DNA from: Bacteroidales bacterium
Lineage (GTDB): Bacteria > Bacteroidota > Bacteroidia > Bacteroidales > Paludibacteraceae
Direction: 5' to 3'
NCBI GenBank assembly: GCA_012837935.1
Contig: DUQG01000008.1
Span: forward strand, 62,001 to 126,000
DNA: 64,000 nucleotides
How positions within the stretch are numbered: position 1 is the stretch's first letter; every line of letters starts with the position of its first letter. A program made the translations under genes and the position numbers. The notes below the pieces were generated by a model, which saw only the letters and a list, made by a program, of their open reading frames with translations, was not told the origin of the DNA and did no database searches. Positions 62,314-64,000 of this stretch are shown piece by piece.

Positions 62314-63054
62314 ATGATTTATTTTATTGCAGATGCACATTTAGGTTCTCGCTTGGTAGAAAATCCACGTGAGCATGAGATGCGTTTGGTGCGTTGGCTG
62401 GATAGAGTGAAAGCCGATGCTGAAGCAATCTATATGCTTGGTGATATGTTTGATTTTTGGTTTGAGTACAAAACAGTTGTACCACGAGGCTATGTGCGTT
62501 TTCTTGGAAAGATGGCTGAGTTGGTGGATAGTGGCATTGAAATTCATTTCTTTACCGGGAATCACGATATTTGGACTTTTGGCTATCTGGAAAATGAAGT
62601 GGGATTAATCGTACATCGGAAACAGGAAGTTATTGAGATTAAAGGTAAAAAGTTCTTTTTGGCTCATGGTGATGGACTTTTTACGGAAGAAAAAGGCTTT
62701 CAATTTATTCGAAGCATTTTCCACAATCCTACATGTCAAAAGCTTTTTCAATTATTACCACCCCGAATAGGACAAAACTTTGGTTATGCTTGGTCAAAAA
62801 GCAACCGAGAAAAAATTCTGCATTTAGATAATAAGTATGAAGGCGAGGAGAATGAAAGTCTGGTAAAATATGCAAAACAATACTCAGAAAACCACGAAGT
62901 TGATTACATGGTTTTCGGACATAGGCATATTGAGCTTGATTTAGAGCTTAAAAATAAAACCCGTGTAGTAATTTTAGGCGATTTTATTGATATTTTCTCT
63001 TACGGTGTCTTTGATGGCGAGAATTTTTATCTTGAAATCGACCAAGCCGATTAA
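62314..63054 (+). CDS. lpxH: UDP-2,3-diacylglucosamine pyrophosphohydrolase
   Basis: 246 residues from the ATG at 62314. Calcineurin-like phosphoesterase that makes lipid X in lipid A synthesis. Metal motifs in order: IADAHLGS, LGDMFDFWFEY, TGNHD, LAHGDGLF and VFGHRHIE. An upstream ATG at 62260 would add 18 residues absent from the family start (MIYFIADAHLG). LpxH supplies the step after LpxA/C/D, which are encoded 48 kb away. The stop overlaps the stop of the convergent next gene. Confidence 0.92.
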   Translation: MIYFIADAHLGSRLVENPREHEMRLVRWLDRVKADAEAIYMLGDMFDFWFEYKTVVPRGYVRFLGKMAELVDSGIEIHFFTGNHDIWTFGYLENEVGLIVHRKQEVIEIKGKKFFLAHGDGLFTEEKGFQFIRSIFHNPTCQKLFQLLPPRIGQNFGYAWSKSNREKILHLDNKYEGEENESLVKYAKQYSENHEVDYMVFGHRHIELDLELKNKTRVVILGDFIDIFSYGVFDGENFYLEIDQAD

Positions 63055-63938
63055 TAGCGGACTTTTACCAAAATAGGACAATGGTCTGAAATCCATCTAC
63101 CATCGTGGTAACCTTCTATTATCTTATAGTCAAGTACCGAAACATTATTTCGTACAAACACATAATCAATCAGCGACCTATCTTGCTCACTTCGCTTTCC
63201 AAAATCATGGAATGTCCATGAAGGACCTTTTACGCTAGGCACTAGGCTACGACTGTCTTTTAAGTGTAGCGGATTATTCTCATCTGTTAATGCTTTTATT
63301 ACATCCGAATTTTGTGTGGCATTAAAGTCGCCCATAACAATGACAGGAAACTTGTTTTTACGTGTGTAAGCGTGAACTTTTTCGAGAATAAGTTTAACGC
63401 TTTCTGCTCTTGCAATTTTTCCTACGTGGTCAAAGTGCGTATTCAGCACAAAAATTATCTTTCCGTTTCGCTGGTCTTTTAGTTTAGCCCAAGTAGCTAT
63501 ACGTGTACAAGCTGCATCCCAGCCAATAGAACCTGCTTCCATCGGTGCTTCGCTAAGCCAAAAATAGCCGGAACCGACCTCAGCAAAACGTTTTGTGTTG
63601 TAGAAAATCGGTGAATACTCACCCGCTTCTATTCCGTCGTCTCTGCCAACGCCAATCCATTCGTAATTAGGCAGAGCGTTTTGAAAATCAAGAACTTGAT
63701 TGTGAAGAACTTCTTGCATTCCAAGAATATCTACTTGATTATCCAAAACGGTTTGGATTGCTAAATCTTTACGATTTTCCCAACGGTTTTCATCATCTCT
63801 TGGATTGTCGAAGCGGATATTGAAAGTCATTACATTTGTTGTTGCATCTGCTGTAGTGCGAACAGGTCTGTTGGCGCATTGTACTGAAAATGTTGCAGCA
63901 AAGAGAGCAACAAGGATAAGTGGAATATTTTTCTTCAT
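63051..63938 (-). CDS. Endonuclease/exonuclease/phosphatase-family secreted protein
   Basis: 295 residues. Signal peptide (LILVALFAATFSVQCAN); the Cys has a poor lipobox, so secretion or lipidation is open. The DNase I-like fold shows MTFNIRFDNPRDDENRWENR, Glu in ILGMQEV, NTHFDHVGKIARAES, VMGDFNATQNSDV and WISDHCPI. Related proteins cut phosphodiesters in nucleic acids or lipids; the substrate is unknown. Convergent with lpxH, the two genes overlapping by 4 bp (63051-63054). Confidence 0.9.
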   Translation of the reverse strand: MKKNIPLILVALFAATFSVQCANRPVRTTADATTNVMTFNIRFDNPRDDENRWENRKDLAIQTVLDNQVDILGMQEVLHNQVLDFQNALPNYEWIGVGRDDGIEAGEYSPIFYNTKRFAEVGSGYFWLSEAPMEAGSIGWDAACTRIATWAKLKDQRNGKIIFVLNTHFDHVGKIARAESVKLILEKVHAYTRKNKFPVIVMGDFNATQNSDVIKALTDENNPLHLKDSRSLVPSVKGPSWTFHDFGKRSEQDRSLIDYVFVRNNVSVLDYKIIEGYHDGRWISDHCPILVKVRY

Positions 63939-63977
63939 TTTTGTATGAGTGTGTGCTAAAATTAAAATCTACCATTC

Positions 63978-63985
63978 CAAAGATA
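63978..63985 (-). promoter_or_regulatory. -7 promoter element TATCTTTG for the EEP-family gene
   Basis: Minus strand TATCTTTGGA, 39 bases before the ATG at 63938, matches TAnnTTTG. Confidence 0.6.
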
Positions 63986-64000
63986 GCGTAACCATTCTGC

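Noticed and set aside
1..64000. tRNA, rRNA or tmRNA genes
   Set aside because: No T-loop, CCA-end or rRNA-like segment was noticed in the gaps; a covariance search would be needed to be certain.

Overview
The window is AT-rich chromosomal DNA of a member of the Bacteroidota, most likely order Bacteroidales. The evidence is a SusC/SusD/SusE/SusF starch-uptake locus, a fused LpxC-FabZ protein, a type IX secretion sorting tail, GlnS, and promoters with the Bacteroidota -7 element TAnnTTTG in front of many genes. I saw no rRNA, tRNA, CRISPR array, transposase or phage gene. Species assignment is not possible by eye.

Layout. 1-1339: 5' part of a GH31 alpha-glucosidase, running off the left edge. 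1.7-10 kb: a CPA-type antiporter, two lipoproteins, an OsmC-type protein, a phosphate butyryltransferase followed by a DUF3467 protein, and a large outer-membrane beta-barrel protein. 10.3-15.6 kb: glnS and the lipid A genes lpxD, lpxC/fabZ and lpxA. 15.8-17.3 kb: a DUF4143-type AAA ATPase with a phased array of dyad repeats in front of it. 17.3-34.6 kb: the starch locus. A leftward operon (LacI-type regulator, MFS sugar transporter, GH13 enzyme) diverges from a rightward operon (susC, susD, susE-like, susF-like, GH13), followed by a separately promoted GH13 enzyme with a type IX secretion tail. 34.8-42.2 kb: pnp, rhomboid protease, pepD, a DUF6922/AbiEii-type toxin-antitoxin pair and an HD phosphohydrolase. 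42.6-45 kb: a SusG-like GH13 lipoprotein. 45-52.6 kb: DUF4375 protein, 3-methyladenine glycosylase, clpC, a YitT-family protein and leuS. 53-59 kb: exbB-exbD-exbD-tonB followed by a PstS-like lipoprotein and a TPR protein. 59-64 kb: M16 peptidase, O-methyltransferase, thioesterase, DUF59 protein, lpxH and an exo/endonuclease-phosphatase family protein.

How the genes fit together. Starch would be cut at the surface by the SusG-like lipoprotein and by the type IX secreted amylase, bound by SusD/E/F and imported through SusC using the ExbB/ExbD/TonB motor. It would then be cut further in the periplasm by two GH13 enzymes and the GH31 enzyme, and carried across the inner membrane by the MFS permease. 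The LacI-type protein is the obvious regulator. Its likely operator, TGCAAACGTTTGCA, is centred exactly between the two divergent -7 boxes (61.5 bp to each). Two weaker copies lie 61.5 and 60.5 bp upstream of the -7 boxes of the other two separately promoted GH13 genes. This position suggests activation rather than simple repression.

Other points. A roughly 179-bp imperfect-palindrome repeat occurs three times, once as the apparent 5' leader of the SusG-like gene. Four 32-bp phased dyads precede the AAA ATPase. The GH13 enzyme of the leftward operon ends in a domain that resembles a TonB-receptor plug. The MFS gene appears frameshifted near its 3' end in a T homopolymer.
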